DNA from: Humisphaera sp.
GTDB lineage: Bacteria; Planctomycetota; Phycisphaerae; Tepidisphaerales; Tepidisphaeraceae
Length of the DNA stretch: 14,580 nucleotides
Assembly: GCA_025351525.1 (NCBI GenBank)
Contig: JANXVV010000002.1
Coordinates: forward strand, 1 to 14,580
Direction of reading: 5' to 3'
Part shown: in pieces, positions 1 through 7,577 of the stretch
Numbering within the stretch: the first letter of the stretch is position 1
How the letters are laid out: the number at the start of each line of letters is the position of its first letter
Position numbers and translations under genes: made by a program
The notes under the pieces: model-generated
Told to the model about the DNA's origin: nothing
Databases searched by the model: none
The model's input: the letters and a program-made list of their open reading frames with translations, nothing else

Positions 1-153
1 CTGGGTTTAGTTTGCCGCATGGCGCGAATTGCAGGGTTTCTGGCGTCATCAGAAGATTTCGCTAATCTATGTCATTAGAAGGTGCAGCGCGGGCTCACCT
101 CTCACATCAACGGGATCGGAACGACACGTTCGTTCACAGAGAAGGAGTTTGCT
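1..153. other. Leader region upstream of the porin gene
   Basis: No gene is visible here. A GTG at 82 is in frame with the porin, but the segment it would add (24 residues, no hydrophobic stretch) precedes a good signal peptide, so I treat it as untranslated leader. I see no convincing sigma-70 promoter; the TTGCAG and TAATCT-like hexamers are too weakly placed to call. Confidence 0.5.
142..147 (+). promoter_or_regulatory. Ribosome binding site of the porin gene
   Basis: AAGGAG lies six bases before the ATG at 154. It fixes the start there rather than at the in-frame GTG at 82, and the resulting protein begins directly with a signal peptide. Confidence 0.75.
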
Positions 154-1497
154 ATGTTTAAGCGGATACGGGAAATCGCCTTGACCTGTGCGGCAGTTCT
201 TGCCATGGGAAGCACCTGCCGGGCGGGCGACACTTCGGGCAGCGGTTCAGCGGGATCATTTGCCGGGCCGAATCTATCGTTCAGTCCCCCGGAAGTGCCC
301 CACCTGATGGACGCCGGAATGGGCACGCGCAAGCCATTGATGATGCTGATGGATTCGCTCGGCGTCGGTAAATGGATGGACGATCACGATCTCAGTTTGT
401 ACGGCTACGCACAGGGGTCGTACACCTATAACTTCAACCGCCCGAAAAATGGCATCAACGACCTTCGACTGTTCGACTACAAGAACGAGCGATTTCTGCT
501 GAATCAAGTCGACCTGACCTTCGAGAAGGTGGTCGACATGTCAAAACCGGGCTGGAATTTCGGGTTCCGCGTGGAAGGGATTTTCGGCAGCGATTCCGCC
601 ACCATGCAGTCCAATGGACTCAATCCCTACGGCGGAAGTTTCGGGTTGAATCACAGCCCGGAGAACCAGTTCACCCTCCTGCAGGCCTATGCGGATTTGC
701 TCGTTCCCGTCGGCTCCGGTCTTCTGGTCCGGGTCGGCAAGTTCTTCACCCTCCTCGGTTATGAGTCCTATCTCCCCATCGTGGGTCCGGGCAGCGTCAA
801 CTTCTTCTCGCGCGACTACATCTTCAATTTCGGTCTTCCCTTCACCCAATCAGGGGTGCTGGCCACCTACAAATTCGGCAGGGAAAAGAATATTGCCGTC
901 ACCGCCGGATTCACACGCGGTTGGGATGAGGCGACCCGAGACCGCAACGATGCGATCGACTTCACCGGAAGCGTAAACTGGACTGTCAATGACAAATTCA
1001 CCTTCCTGTACTCGGATTCCACCGGACCCCAAGGCACCAAAAACGGGGACTGGCGACACGTGTCGGATGTGTGCCTCTACTACAAGCCCGACCCGAAGGG
1101 CCCGTTGCTGTTCGGCGGGAACGGGATCATCGGGTGGGAGAGCCGTGCCGCCGCCGGCAATCGAGATGCGTGGTGGTACGCTTTCGCAGGCTTTGGAAGC
1201 TACAAGTTGAATGACAATTTCACTGCTAAAATCCGCGGCGAAGTGTTCCGCGACGAAGAGGGAGTGCGGTTCTTCAACACCACTGGACAGATGTTTGGGA
1301 ACAACGTCACCGCCTACGAAGTGACCGTCGGAATGGACGTCATCCCGCTACCGAAGGACAAAGTATGGTCGAATTTTATTCTGCGACCCGAGGTGCGCGT
1401 CGATTTCGCCAACCGAAGCATCTTCGACATCAGCGGCGGGGGCAAAGGCAAATCGAACCAAGTGACGTTCGGCATTGATGCGGTGTTCAACTTCTAA
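154..1497 (+). CDS. Outer-membrane beta-barrel porin, BBP2/OmpL-like
   Basis: The 447-residue product is predicted to form a beta-barrel channel in the outer membrane. The sequence starts with MFKRIREIALTCAAVLAMG, a basic n-region followed by a hydrophobic core ending near CRA-G, which is a typical Sec signal peptide. The mature part is rich in alternating aromatic and polar strands (for example LSLYGYAQGSYTYNFN). It carries the features of the putative beta-barrel porin-2 family (Pfam BBP2): a QVDLTFEK strand, a GSGLLVRVGKFFTLLGYES segment and a PFTQSGVLATYKFG segment. It ends in DAVFNF with a terminal phenylalanine, the usual C-terminal signal for outer-membrane barrel assembly. The substrate cannot be read from the sequence. 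The gene stands alone, converging on the M48 gene, and its stop codon shares its last base with a palindromic repeat that may act in 3'-end formation. A related family (OprB, phosphate-selective porin) is possible but fits less well. Confidence 0.85.
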   Translation: MFKRIREIALTCAAVLAMGSTCRAGDTSGSGSAGSFAGPNLSFSPPEVPHLMDAGMGTRKPLMMLMDSLGVGKWMDDHDLSLYGYAQGSYTYNFNRPKNGINDLRLFDYKNERFLLNQVDLTFEKVVDMSKPGWNFGFRVEGIFGSDSATMQSNGLNPYGGSFGLNHSPENQFTLLQAYADLLVPVGSGLLVRVGKFFTLLGYESYLPIVGPGSVNFFSRDYIFNFGLPFTQSGVLATYKFGREKNIAVTAGFTRGWDEATRDRNDAIDFTGSVNWTVNDKFTFLYSDSTGPQGTKNGDWRHVSDVCLYYKPDPKGPLLFGGNGIIGWESRAAAGNRDAWWYAFAGFGSYKLNDNFTAKIRGEVFRDEEGVRFFNTTGQMFGNNVTAYEVTVGMDVIPLPKDKVWSNFILRPEVRVDFANRSIFDISGGGKGKSNQVTFGIDAVFNF

Positions 1498-1629
1498 GAG
1501 CATGTTCAGGAGCACGGCTGGGCTTGCCGTAGCATGGGCTACCGGCCCATGTTTTTCTTTTGCAAACATAAAAACATGGGCTGGTGGCCCATGCTACGAC
1601 AGCCTCCGCTGTGTTTTTAAACATGCTCT
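1497..1629. repeat. 133-bp palindromic element, family A, long copy
   Basis: The ends are exact inverted repeats (AGAGCATGTT at 1497-1506 and AACATGCTCT at 1620-1629). Inside, the 27-base arms 1529-1555 and 1571-1597 pair with only two mismatches and contain GTAGCATGGGC / GCCCATGCTAC. The element begins on the last base of the porin stop codon. A shortened copy lies at 2994-3064, so this is a dispersed repeat and not only a terminator. It encodes nothing. It could fold as a long stem-loop in the porin mRNA and either protect or end the transcript. Confidence 0.85.
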
Positions 1630-1680
1630 GAATGATTTTGCAGGATAAAGCGTCACCGGTAATCGACGAAAATAAGTGCA

Positions 1681-1773
1681 GGCGCTAAGGAGCAAAGAGC
1701 GCAAAGTAAGCGCAAAGAAGAAATGTAAATTGAATTCTTTGCGTTTTCCTTTGCGCTCTTTGCGCCTTTGCGG
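1681..1773. repeat. Inverted repeat of the GCGCAAAG type
   Basis: Two 39-base arms (1681-1719 and 1735-1773) are imperfect reverse complements, built from AGCAAAGAGCGCAAAG and CTTTGCGCTCTTTGCG with a 15-base AT-rich loop. Similar GCAAAGAGCGCAAAG palindromes are familiar as dispersed intergenic repeats in several bacterial phyla. It sits between two convergent genes, where a bidirectional terminator or mobile repeat would be tolerated. No coding potential is seen here or in the flanking 1630-1680 and 1774-1870. Confidence 0.75.
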
Positions 1774-1870
1774 CCAGGCATTTTGAATAGCGTGAAATTC
1801 CGCAACGTGATATGGCCATGCGTATCAGGACTTGACCCGATCATTCCATCGCCGATCACGCGGTGCCGCA

Positions 1871-2881
1871 TTATTTAATGGAGTTCCGGGTGGGCTTCAG
1901 ATATTGCGTCCACCACGCCGACTTACCCATCGAGTCAGGTCCATGGAGATCCGACCGTTTGGTTTGCGGCAGCGTGACGCTCTCCAATGCCTCTTTAATC
2001 TCCCCTTGAGCCTTCACCTGTGCGGCACCGCCCGAGGTGATACAGCCTGGAAAAGCGCTGACGAGTTGGGCGGCGCCGGCATGTGCGCCGCCGCGCGCCT
2101 CGCCGCGCGAGGCGGCAGCGTCGGCTGCGACTTTTAACTCGCCGAACGTGGCGCGATCGGCCACGGGACGGTTGCTCGCCCCATCGCCGGCGACCGGTGA
2201 TCTGCCGGCCGCCGCCCGCGCCGAGGCGAGTCGTTCCCGCGAACCGCTCGCCCGCTCGATCACCGTCCCCAAACCGCCCGAATCCCAACCGGCGGCAGCC
2301 ACCGTTCGCGATCCAAACGCATCGGCATTCGCTTCATCCGCCGCGAGATATCCCTGAACCACAAATCGATACACCAGCAACTTTTCAAGAATTCGCTCGT
2401 CGATTTTCTCGGAGAGCAGGTCCTCAGATCGCGCGATCTGCTCAAGAACGATGTGCGCGTATTCATGGGCGATCACGGAGGCCAACTCATCCTCCGTCTG
2501 CGTCATTTGAAAAAGCCCGTTGGATAAATAGAGGTGTTCACCCCCCGCCGTGAACGCTGTCGGGACGCGGGTGTCCAGCAGGTGGATTTGAAGCGTCCAT
2601 GTCGCCATCTCGGTCGAGCGCGGTTTGATCACCGTCGCGGAGGCGGTCACCCGTTGCGCGAGGCGTTGGAAGTAGAGATGGACGCGCGGTTCCTCCACCA
2701 ATGCGGGGGCAAGCGCCTGATGGATGCGGTCCGCCTCTCGACGAACGATCTTGGGCGATTCGGCATTGGATCCGCCGGCGCATCCCGTGAGCCATGAGAT
2801 CGCGAATACAGCCGGCAGTACGCGAAGACCGAGGTTCCGCAATAATGGTCGCGCCCGTAAGACGGTTATCATTCCACGCAT
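1871..2881 (-). CDS. M48-type zinc metallopeptidase, predicted lipoprotein
   Basis: The 336-residue product is a predicted envelope protease. The N-terminus has an Arg-rich start, a hydrophobic stretch and a lipobox LTGC at 31-34, so Cys34 would be lipidated. HEYAH at 139-143 is the HExxH zinc motif, preceded by the M48-like segment GGEHLYLSNGL and TEDELASVIA. EANAD at 183-187 matches the ExxxD motif whose glutamate is the third zinc ligand in gluzincins. All catalytic residues are therefore present. Residues after about 200 are unusual: Ala/Arg/Gly-rich and low in complexity, without the HPP(S/T)xxR motif common at the end of BepA/LoiP-like M48 proteins. By family, a role in turnover or quality control of outer-membrane proteins is likely but not shown. 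The start is chosen from GAGGA at a normal distance before the ATG. The gene follows the pseudokinase gene on the same strand after 278 bases of repeats, so co-transcription is uncertain. Confidence 0.8.
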   Translation of the reverse strand: MRGMITVLRARPLLRNLGLRVLPAVFAISWLTGCAGGSNAESPKIVRREADRIHQALAPALVEEPRVHLYFQRLAQRVTASATVIKPRSTEMATWTLQIHLLDTRVPTAFTAGGEHLYLSNGLFQMTQTEDELASVIAHEYAHIVLEQIARSEDLLSEKIDERILEKLLVYRFVVQGYLAADEANADAFGSRTVAAAGWDSGGLGTVIERASGSRERLASARAAAGRSPVAGDGASNRPVADRATFGELKVAADAAASRGEARGGAHAGAAQLVSAFPGCITSGGAAQVKAQGEIKEALESVTLPQTKRSDLHGPDSMGKSAWWTQYLKPTRNSIK

Positions 2882-2886
2882 AGAGT

Positions 2887-2891
2887 TCCTC
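2887..2891 (-). promoter_or_regulatory. Ribosome binding site of the M48 gene
   Basis: Read on the minus strand, GAGGA lies five bases before the ATG at 2881. This favours that start over a second in-frame ATG three codons downstream. Confidence 0.6.
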
Positions 2892-2946
2892 GCGATCTAA
2901 GAGATTCTAAAACAACCGCTTTTACCATTCTATTTCCTGTCCCCTT

Positions 2947-2964
2947 CCCCCGGTACTTCGGGGG
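2947..2964. repeat. Short GC hairpin at the edge of the nested repeat
   Basis: CCCCCG at 2947-2952 pairs exactly with CGGGGG at 2959-2964 around a six-base loop. It adjoins the left arm of the larger inverted repeat and is probably part of that element. No T-run follows in either direction, so it is not a standard intrinsic terminator. Confidence 0.5.
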
Positions 2965-3131
2965 GAGGGTTAGAGTGAGGGGTCTGGCCTTTTGTTCAGG
3001 GACTCGGCTCGGCTCGCCGTAGCATGGGCTACGACAGCCTCCGTCATGTTTTTAAACACGCTCTCATTCGAGTCAAGACATCTCATCTATTCACTCTGCG
3101 AAGAAAAACCCCTCACCCCAACCCTCCCCCC
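2960..3131. repeat. Inverted repeat of the CCCTCACCC type enclosing another repeat
   Basis: The 23-base arms at 2960-2982 and 3109-3131 are reverse complements at 21 of 23 positions (GGGGGGAGGGTTAGAGTGAG and its complement). Motifs of this CCCTCACCCxAACCCTC kind are common dispersed repeats in many bacterial genomes. The space between the arms holds the short copy of the family A palindrome (2994-3064), giving a repeat inside a repeat. The region separates the pseudokinase and protease genes and has no coding potential. Confidence 0.75.
2994..3064 (+). repeat. Palindromic element, family A, internally deleted copy
   Basis: This 71-base stretch matches the flanks of the element at 1497-1629. 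It shares GCCGTAGCATGGGCTAC on the left and GACAGCCTCCG plus GTTTTTAAACA-GCTCT on the right. The 55 bases equivalent to 1543-1597 are missing. In the long copy the missing segment is bounded by direct repeats of GCTAC, consistent with slippage across the hairpin. It keeps only the small GTAGCATGGGCTAC palindrome. Confidence 0.75.
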
Positions 3132-3159
3132 TGGAGTAAGGGAACCGCAACGCCGCCGT

Positions 3160-6100
3160 TCATGGAATAGTCGGCTTGGTGGTGGCATCCGCCGCGATCG
3201 TCCCGGAGGGCATAAATTTTTGGCCGTCGACGATGCGTTGGAGCAATTCGTGAGAGGTTCTGGGCTGGGCGGTGAATGCCAGCCGAAAGCCCACGTCGGA
3301 ATAGCCCTTCCAGGCCTGACTTTTTTTTCCCAGGTCCACCGGATAAGGCGTCAATGGATTGAGTTCCTTTGGAGATAAGGCCGAGCCTCCGATCACAAAA
3401 AGTTGATTCGATTCAGGTTTTTCAAGCAGTGTCTTCACGTCTTGGTCCAATGCGTTCAAAGGCAATTTCTCAATTTCAGCCGGGGATTCCCATACATACT
3501 CCGCCACATTCCCGATGAGATCCGCAAAGTAATCGCTTTTGTTCACGGGACGAAACCATAGAATCGGGTCGTCCTTATTGGCGCCGGGTTCGGCGGCGGC
3601 ACCCTCCCGGCGGGGACCGGCATAGTTCGCCGGCCAGAAGATTTCCGCATCCGGCCATGGCAGCGCGCCTTTTGACTGTCGAACATGCTCCTTCTGCACC
3701 GTGAAAGTTACACCGCGAAGATGCGGCGAAACCACCGGCGACCGTTGATTGGATTTCACGCTTTCACCGTAGGCCATGAGCCACTCGGTGGATGAAGGTA
3801 ATCGGAATCCAAGCGATCGTGCGATATAAATCGCTGCGAAGGGCGAGACGTATTGCATCGGATGAGACGAACTCGGATTATCGCCATACGGGGCTACCAG
3901 TTGATGGCGATTCAATCCATCCCATAGCTGCGGAGGGTAGTCGGACTGATCCCCGACGCGAAGCCAGTTGGGCGAGTTATCCAACAGCGAAATGTTCAAC
4001 TTCGGATTCCACGTCCAGACGCACGGTCCCGCGCGAGGCACGTCCCCGCCGCCAAACAACGCCGGTGCGACCTTCGCCCAGTCGTCGCGCAGTCGGGCTG
4101 CGTTTATGAAATCACCCAGCGACATCTCACTGGTCGCCAGATAAAATGCGGGGGCATCTGTCGGGGTGACGCGACGGAACTTGACGTCCGGCAATAGGAC
4201 CGACGACTCGACCAACCGATACTTCGCATTCGGGTTGACACCGGCATTGGGGGCTTTTGCAAATTCGGACAATAGCTCCACAAATTGCCGTTCAGGAAAG
4301 TTTGCGTCGAGGAGCGTCTGCATCTGCGTCGCCGCTTCATTCGCAGCTTTCGGATCGTCATCTCCCAGGCGAACCCGCTCTTTCAATCGCCACAACACCA
4401 CATCATATGCTGCGCCTGAACCGGCTAACAGCTTCATCTCTACCGGACTTTTAATATTGAGTCCCTCGGCCTCCTTCGACGCTTCGCTCAGGAGGTTGGT
4501 TTTGCCGTCGACTGCGCCAGTGGCAGCCGCAACCGCGAAGATTCCCCATCTCCGCAGCCCTTCCACCCCCAGTTCTTCCATCACGTTGGCCTTTCGGTCT
4601 AGCGAGGCAAATGAACTGCGTAGAAGCGCCTCGATCTTCGCCTCTTGCGACAACTCACCAGCTTGCGTGGGCCAAGCCGACTTCGTCTCCTTCCCCAGAC
4701 GTAACCATGCGGCTCGAACAATTCCCGGCGGCTGCTTGCCGAGAGCATCTGCAACCAGTTCGGCCCGTGTTTTTTGACCCACCGCCTCCAGCGCCGAGAT
4801 CCGCTCGAGTGTGTTCTTTGCCAATTGAACGATGGTCTCTGGAAACTCAGATGTCGAGATGGCCTGAATCTGCGCTTTTAGCGAAGCCAGCGTCGTTCCC
4901 TTTTCCGTCGGGAGATCTTCCTGCAAAAGAGATCCGGAGTTCAACAAAGCACTTGCCGAGTGGATGCTTTTTCTCAAGGCCTGAAGTGAATTCACGTATG
5001 CGTTATAGACGGTGGCGCTCTGAGAAATCGTGGGGTCGATTTCCGCCTGCGTCCCCGCCGCGTCGATGATTTTCAACAATTCGGCGATCGCCTGACGAAT
5101 AAGGCTTTCGCGTTTTTCACCTGCGGCCTTTCCATAGGGATCATCCATGACGGTCGCGACCAACGCTCCATCGAGGCGCTTCACCGCCACACGCTTGCGC
5201 TCCATGGTTTCCCGAAGCAATCGGTACCGATCAGCCGCGTCGAGTTGTTTTAATTGCTCGGCCGAGTGAACTTTCATCACTTCGTTCACCAACTTCGCCC
5301 ATTCATCTTCCGCGACCTTCGACGTTCCAATCGCCGATTTCAGCTGCGTCAACCATATCGTCGGTTCAGGGCGACACTCCAATATCGACTTTCCAATCTC
5401 GGCATCCAGATCGCGTATGTAGGACTGAATCAAGGCGTTTTCCGCCGGCACCGCTTTTTCTAAATCCTGATGGATCCACCGTACGACGCCTGATGGGGTG
5501 GTCGAATTCTGTTTCCCTTGTCGAAAATCCGCCACCCATTTGAAGGCCGTGACATACTTCACATCGAAGGGAGTGGATTCCGATTTATTCACCCTGCAAT
5601 TTTTGAGATAATCGAGATGGGCCTTTAGGCCTTTTAGATTTGTGTCGAGCCCCGCCACGAATGGATCCGTGGCCGACAACGGATGAAATCGATAGTCGGG
5701 GACGCGTTTCAACCAACGGTTGAAGTCATCGACCTTTAAATCCGCAAGGGATGAGGATCCCAGGCTGTCTGCCTTGAACCGATCCTGATCGACGGTCGGC
5801 CAGTCATTTTCGATTGTGTTGCCAAGCTGGTCCGCCAACCACTGCAGCGATTCCACCTGACCGATTAAATTTTCCACGACTTTAGGTATGTCCGCATTCG
5901 CAGGCTCGTGGAGTTGATCGGAAACGAATGCGGGAAATTTCTGGAGGAGAGGATCGGAAGTTTTATTGCCGACCTTCTGAGCCGACGCGTCCAACTTTGT
6001 CAGATGGTCTTGCAGTTCCGGGAAGCGATTGAGCTTCGGTGCGGTTGCCAATAAGCGGTCGATGGCGATCGATAATTTTTCCGAAGATCTTGACGGAACG

Positions 6101-7326
6101 GTCGGGATGAGTTGCTTCAGCGCGCCTTGCAGGTTCGGCCAGTGGTGCATATCCGCAATGTGCACGTCCGCAAGAATTGCGTTCAGTTCAGGCCATTGCG
6201 CCGCGGCTTGGGAATCGGGCTGCAAGCAGTGCTTGATCTTTTCCATCGCGGCCACGGCATCCCGCGTGCTTACTGCCGCACCCCATTGCATCGGAGGGCC
6301 GGCTGCGAGTTTCTGCGGGGTTCGCCCCAGCATCAAATGCCGGTCTTCGGCCTCCTTCATGATCTGCACCACCCGTTTGAGATAGGTGTGGTTTTTATAT
6401 GCTTCTCGCCGGGCAGTGCCTGGGGAAACGTCTTTGTAAAAAGCGGCAAACCAACTCTGCGATTCATCGCTCAACTTCGCCCATTCGCTCCGCAGGTTCA
6501 ATTGCCAATAGCCCAGCACCAAAGCGACGACCAGCAAAGTCGCACCCAGAATTCCCGCGAAAATTTTAGACGTTCGACTGGCCCGCAGGTTCAACGCGCT
6601 CAGCGGTTTACCGATTTCGTCCAGGTTCCTCACCCGCTCGACGGAACCCGGGTCCAACAGGAAGTTGCAGAGATCGCGCCATCGTTCACCGCTCGACCCC
6701 AGGTCCGCCCATTCCTGCGATTCAGGAATGGGCCAACCGCCCCGCGGCCGAAAAACGCGCCGCATCACGAGTTGGTAAAGGATGCCCCCCAGATCGCGAA
6801 GATCACCAGTGGCGTCACCCGTCGATCCGCCCTGGCTGGCGGGATCCATCAGTGCGACCCTGCCCACGGAATTTTCGACCCCTGCCAGCATCACGTTCGA
6901 CGCCTTGAGATTTCCATGCGAGCGACCGCACGCGGTGCGCAGTTCGATCAACCCGCGCCAGATCGAGACGATCAAATGATGAAGCGACGAAGCGTCGAGC
7001 TTCACCTCTCCGTCAAATATGCGCTGAACGCTCCGGCGATAAAAATCGGTCACATAAAATGCGTTTGTATCATTGACGACGAGATCGTGAACCGTCGCCC
7101 AGTATTTGCCGCCCTGCTCATTCACCTTCTGCTGAATCTTGACGCGACCGGCGAATTGTTCCACCGCTTTCTTGACTTCCTGAGGCGACAGCGACGAAAC
7201 GATGGGTCGAAAAACCTTGACCGCGAATTGAGCGTCGTCGCTCCCCTCGCGCCGGGCGAGATAGACGGAGGTAAACGCCGCGTCGTAAATCTCCCGCACT
7301 TGTTCGTAGGCACCAAAACGAGTCAT
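3160..7326 (-). CDS. Membrane pseudokinase with C-terminal FGE-sulfatase-like domain
   Basis: This is a 1388-residue single-pass membrane protein. Residues 1-240 form a protein-kinase-like domain: FAVKVF carries the beta-3 lysine (K37), HGNLKASN at 137-144 aligns with the HRDLKxxN catalytic loop, and LMDPAS at 159-164 aligns with DFG. The catalytic aspartate of HRD is Asn139 and the glycine loop is poor (GAYEQVREIYDAAFTSVY), so catalysis is doubtful and I call it a pseudokinase. A transmembrane helix follows at about 255-273 (FAGILGATLLVVALVLGY). Residues 280-1070 are largely helical, with no family I recognise. Residues about 1075-1350 resemble the formylglycine-generating-enzyme/SUMF1 fold: GFRLPSSTEW at 1173-1182, DLIGNVAEYVW at 1269-1279, IGGSAL, and a final GFRLA at 1346. 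No cysteine lies in the region where FGE has its active-site pair, so this is probably a ligand-binding version. The likely layout is kinase-like domain in the cytoplasm and FGE-like domain outside, suggesting sensing or scaffolding. The predicted start has GGAG eight bases upstream. Confidence 0.8.
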   Translation of the reverse strand: MTRFGAYEQVREIYDAAFTSVYLARREGSDDAQFAVKVFRPIVSSLSPQEVKKAVEQFAGRVKIQQKVNEQGGKYWATVHDLVVNDTNAFYVTDFYRRSVQRIFDGEVKLDASSLHHLIVSIWRGLIELRTACGRSHGNLKASNVMLAGVENSVGRVALMDPASQGGSTGDATGDLRDLGGILYQLVMRRVFRPRGGWPIPESQEWADLGSSGERWRDLCNFLLDPGSVERVRNLDEIGKPLSALNLRASRTSKIFAGILGATLLVVALVLGYWQLNLRSEWAKLSDESQSWFAAFYKDVSPGTARREAYKNHTYLKRVVQIMKEAEDRHLMLGRTPQKLAAGPPMQWGAAVSTRDAVAAMEKIKHCLQPDSQAAAQWPELNAILADVHIADMHHWPNLQGALKQLIPTVPSRSSEKLSIAIDRLLATAPKLNRFPELQDHLTKLDASAQKVGNKTSDPLLQKFPAFVSDQLHEPANADIPKVVENLIGQVESLQWLADQLGNTIENDWPTVDQDRFKADSLGSSSLADLKVDDFNRWLKRVPDYRFHPLSATDPFVAGLDTNLKGLKAHLDYLKNCRVNKSESTPFDVKYVTAFKWVADFRQGKQNSTTPSGVVRWIHQDLEKAVPAENALIQSYIRDLDAEIGKSILECRPEPTIWLTQLKSAIGTSKVAEDEWAKLVNEVMKVHSAEQLKQLDAADRYRLLRETMERKRVAVKRLDGALVATVMDDPYGKAAGEKRESLIRQAIAELLKIIDAAGTQAEIDPTISQSATVYNAYVNSLQALRKSIHSASALLNSGSLLQEDLPTEKGTTLASLKAQIQAISTSEFPETIVQLAKNTLERISALEAVGQKTRAELVADALGKQPPGIVRAAWLRLGKETKSAWPTQAGELSQEAKIEALLRSSFASLDRKANVMEELGVEGLRRWGIFAVAAATGAVDGKTNLLSEASKEAEGLNIKSPVEMKLLAGSGAAYDVVLWRLKERVRLGDDDPKAANEAATQMQTLLDANFPERQFVELLSEFAKAPNAGVNPNAKYRLVESSVLLPDVKFRRVTPTDAPAFYLATSEMSLGDFINAARLRDDWAKVAPALFGGGDVPRAGPCVWTWNPKLNISLLDNSPNWLRVGDQSDYPPQLWDGLNRHQLVAPYGDNPSSSHPMQYVSPFAAIYIARSLGFRLPSSTEWLMAYGESVKSNQRSPVVSPHLRGVTFTVQKEHVRQSKGALPWPDAEIFWPANYAGPRREGAAAEPGANKDDPILWFRPVNKSDYFADLIGNVAEYVWESPAEIEKLPLNALDQDVKTLLEKPESNQLFVIGGSALSPKELNPLTPYPVDLGKKSQAWKGYSDVGFRLAFTAQPRTSHELLQRIVDGQKFMPSGTIAADATTKPTIP

Positions 7327-7473
7327 TAACGAAGCTCCGCGTGGGGGATGAACCGCACTTCACTCACCGCCATTCCTCTCCAACGCGACGGATGCCGGAC
7401 GCAATCGATCGTGCCGTGCCTCTCCCGATCTGAAAAGGACCACAACCATGGCCATGCGCCGTGTCCCTACCCC

Positions 7474-7502
7474 ATCTTACAAAGCTGTTGAGGTTATTCC
7501 AA
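7474..7502 (-). promoter_or_regulatory. Candidate sigma-70 promoter of the pseudokinase gene
   Basis: On the minus strand TTGGAA (7497-7502) and TAAGAT (7474-7479) are 17 bases apart, each matching four of six consensus positions. It would give a leader of about 140 bases before the ATG at 7326. Such matches arise by chance, so this is a suggestion only. Confidence 0.3.
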
Positions 7503-7553
7503 TAGCTAATTGAGCGGGACCTATCACCCGGATGATTGGGGTTTGTGAAATTT

Positions 7554-7575
7554 CAGGTGGCATGGGCGTCTCGCC
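7554..7575 (+). repeat. Half copy of the GGCATGGGCG palindrome (family B)
   Basis: GGTGGCATGGGCGTCTCGCC is identical to the left arm of the full element at 10091-10195. The next bases should be CATG but are AATACTG. The matching right arm is not found downstream. The break coincides with the left edge of the transposase remnant. Confidence 0.7.
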
Positions 7576-7577
7576 AA

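Noticed and set aside
82..153. Upstream GTG start for the porin
   Set aside because: It would bury the signal peptide behind 24 residues, and the strong ribosome binding site lies immediately before the ATG at 154.
1497..1629. Simple intrinsic terminator of the porin gene
   Set aside because: The hairpin is far longer than needed, and a related copy occurs elsewhere in the window, so it is primarily a dispersed repeat, although it may also end transcription.
6112..7329. A 405-residue plus-strand open frame
   Set aside because: It is antisense to the pseudokinase gene, whose kinase-like and transmembrane motifs are convincing; the plus-strand product has no recognisable feature.
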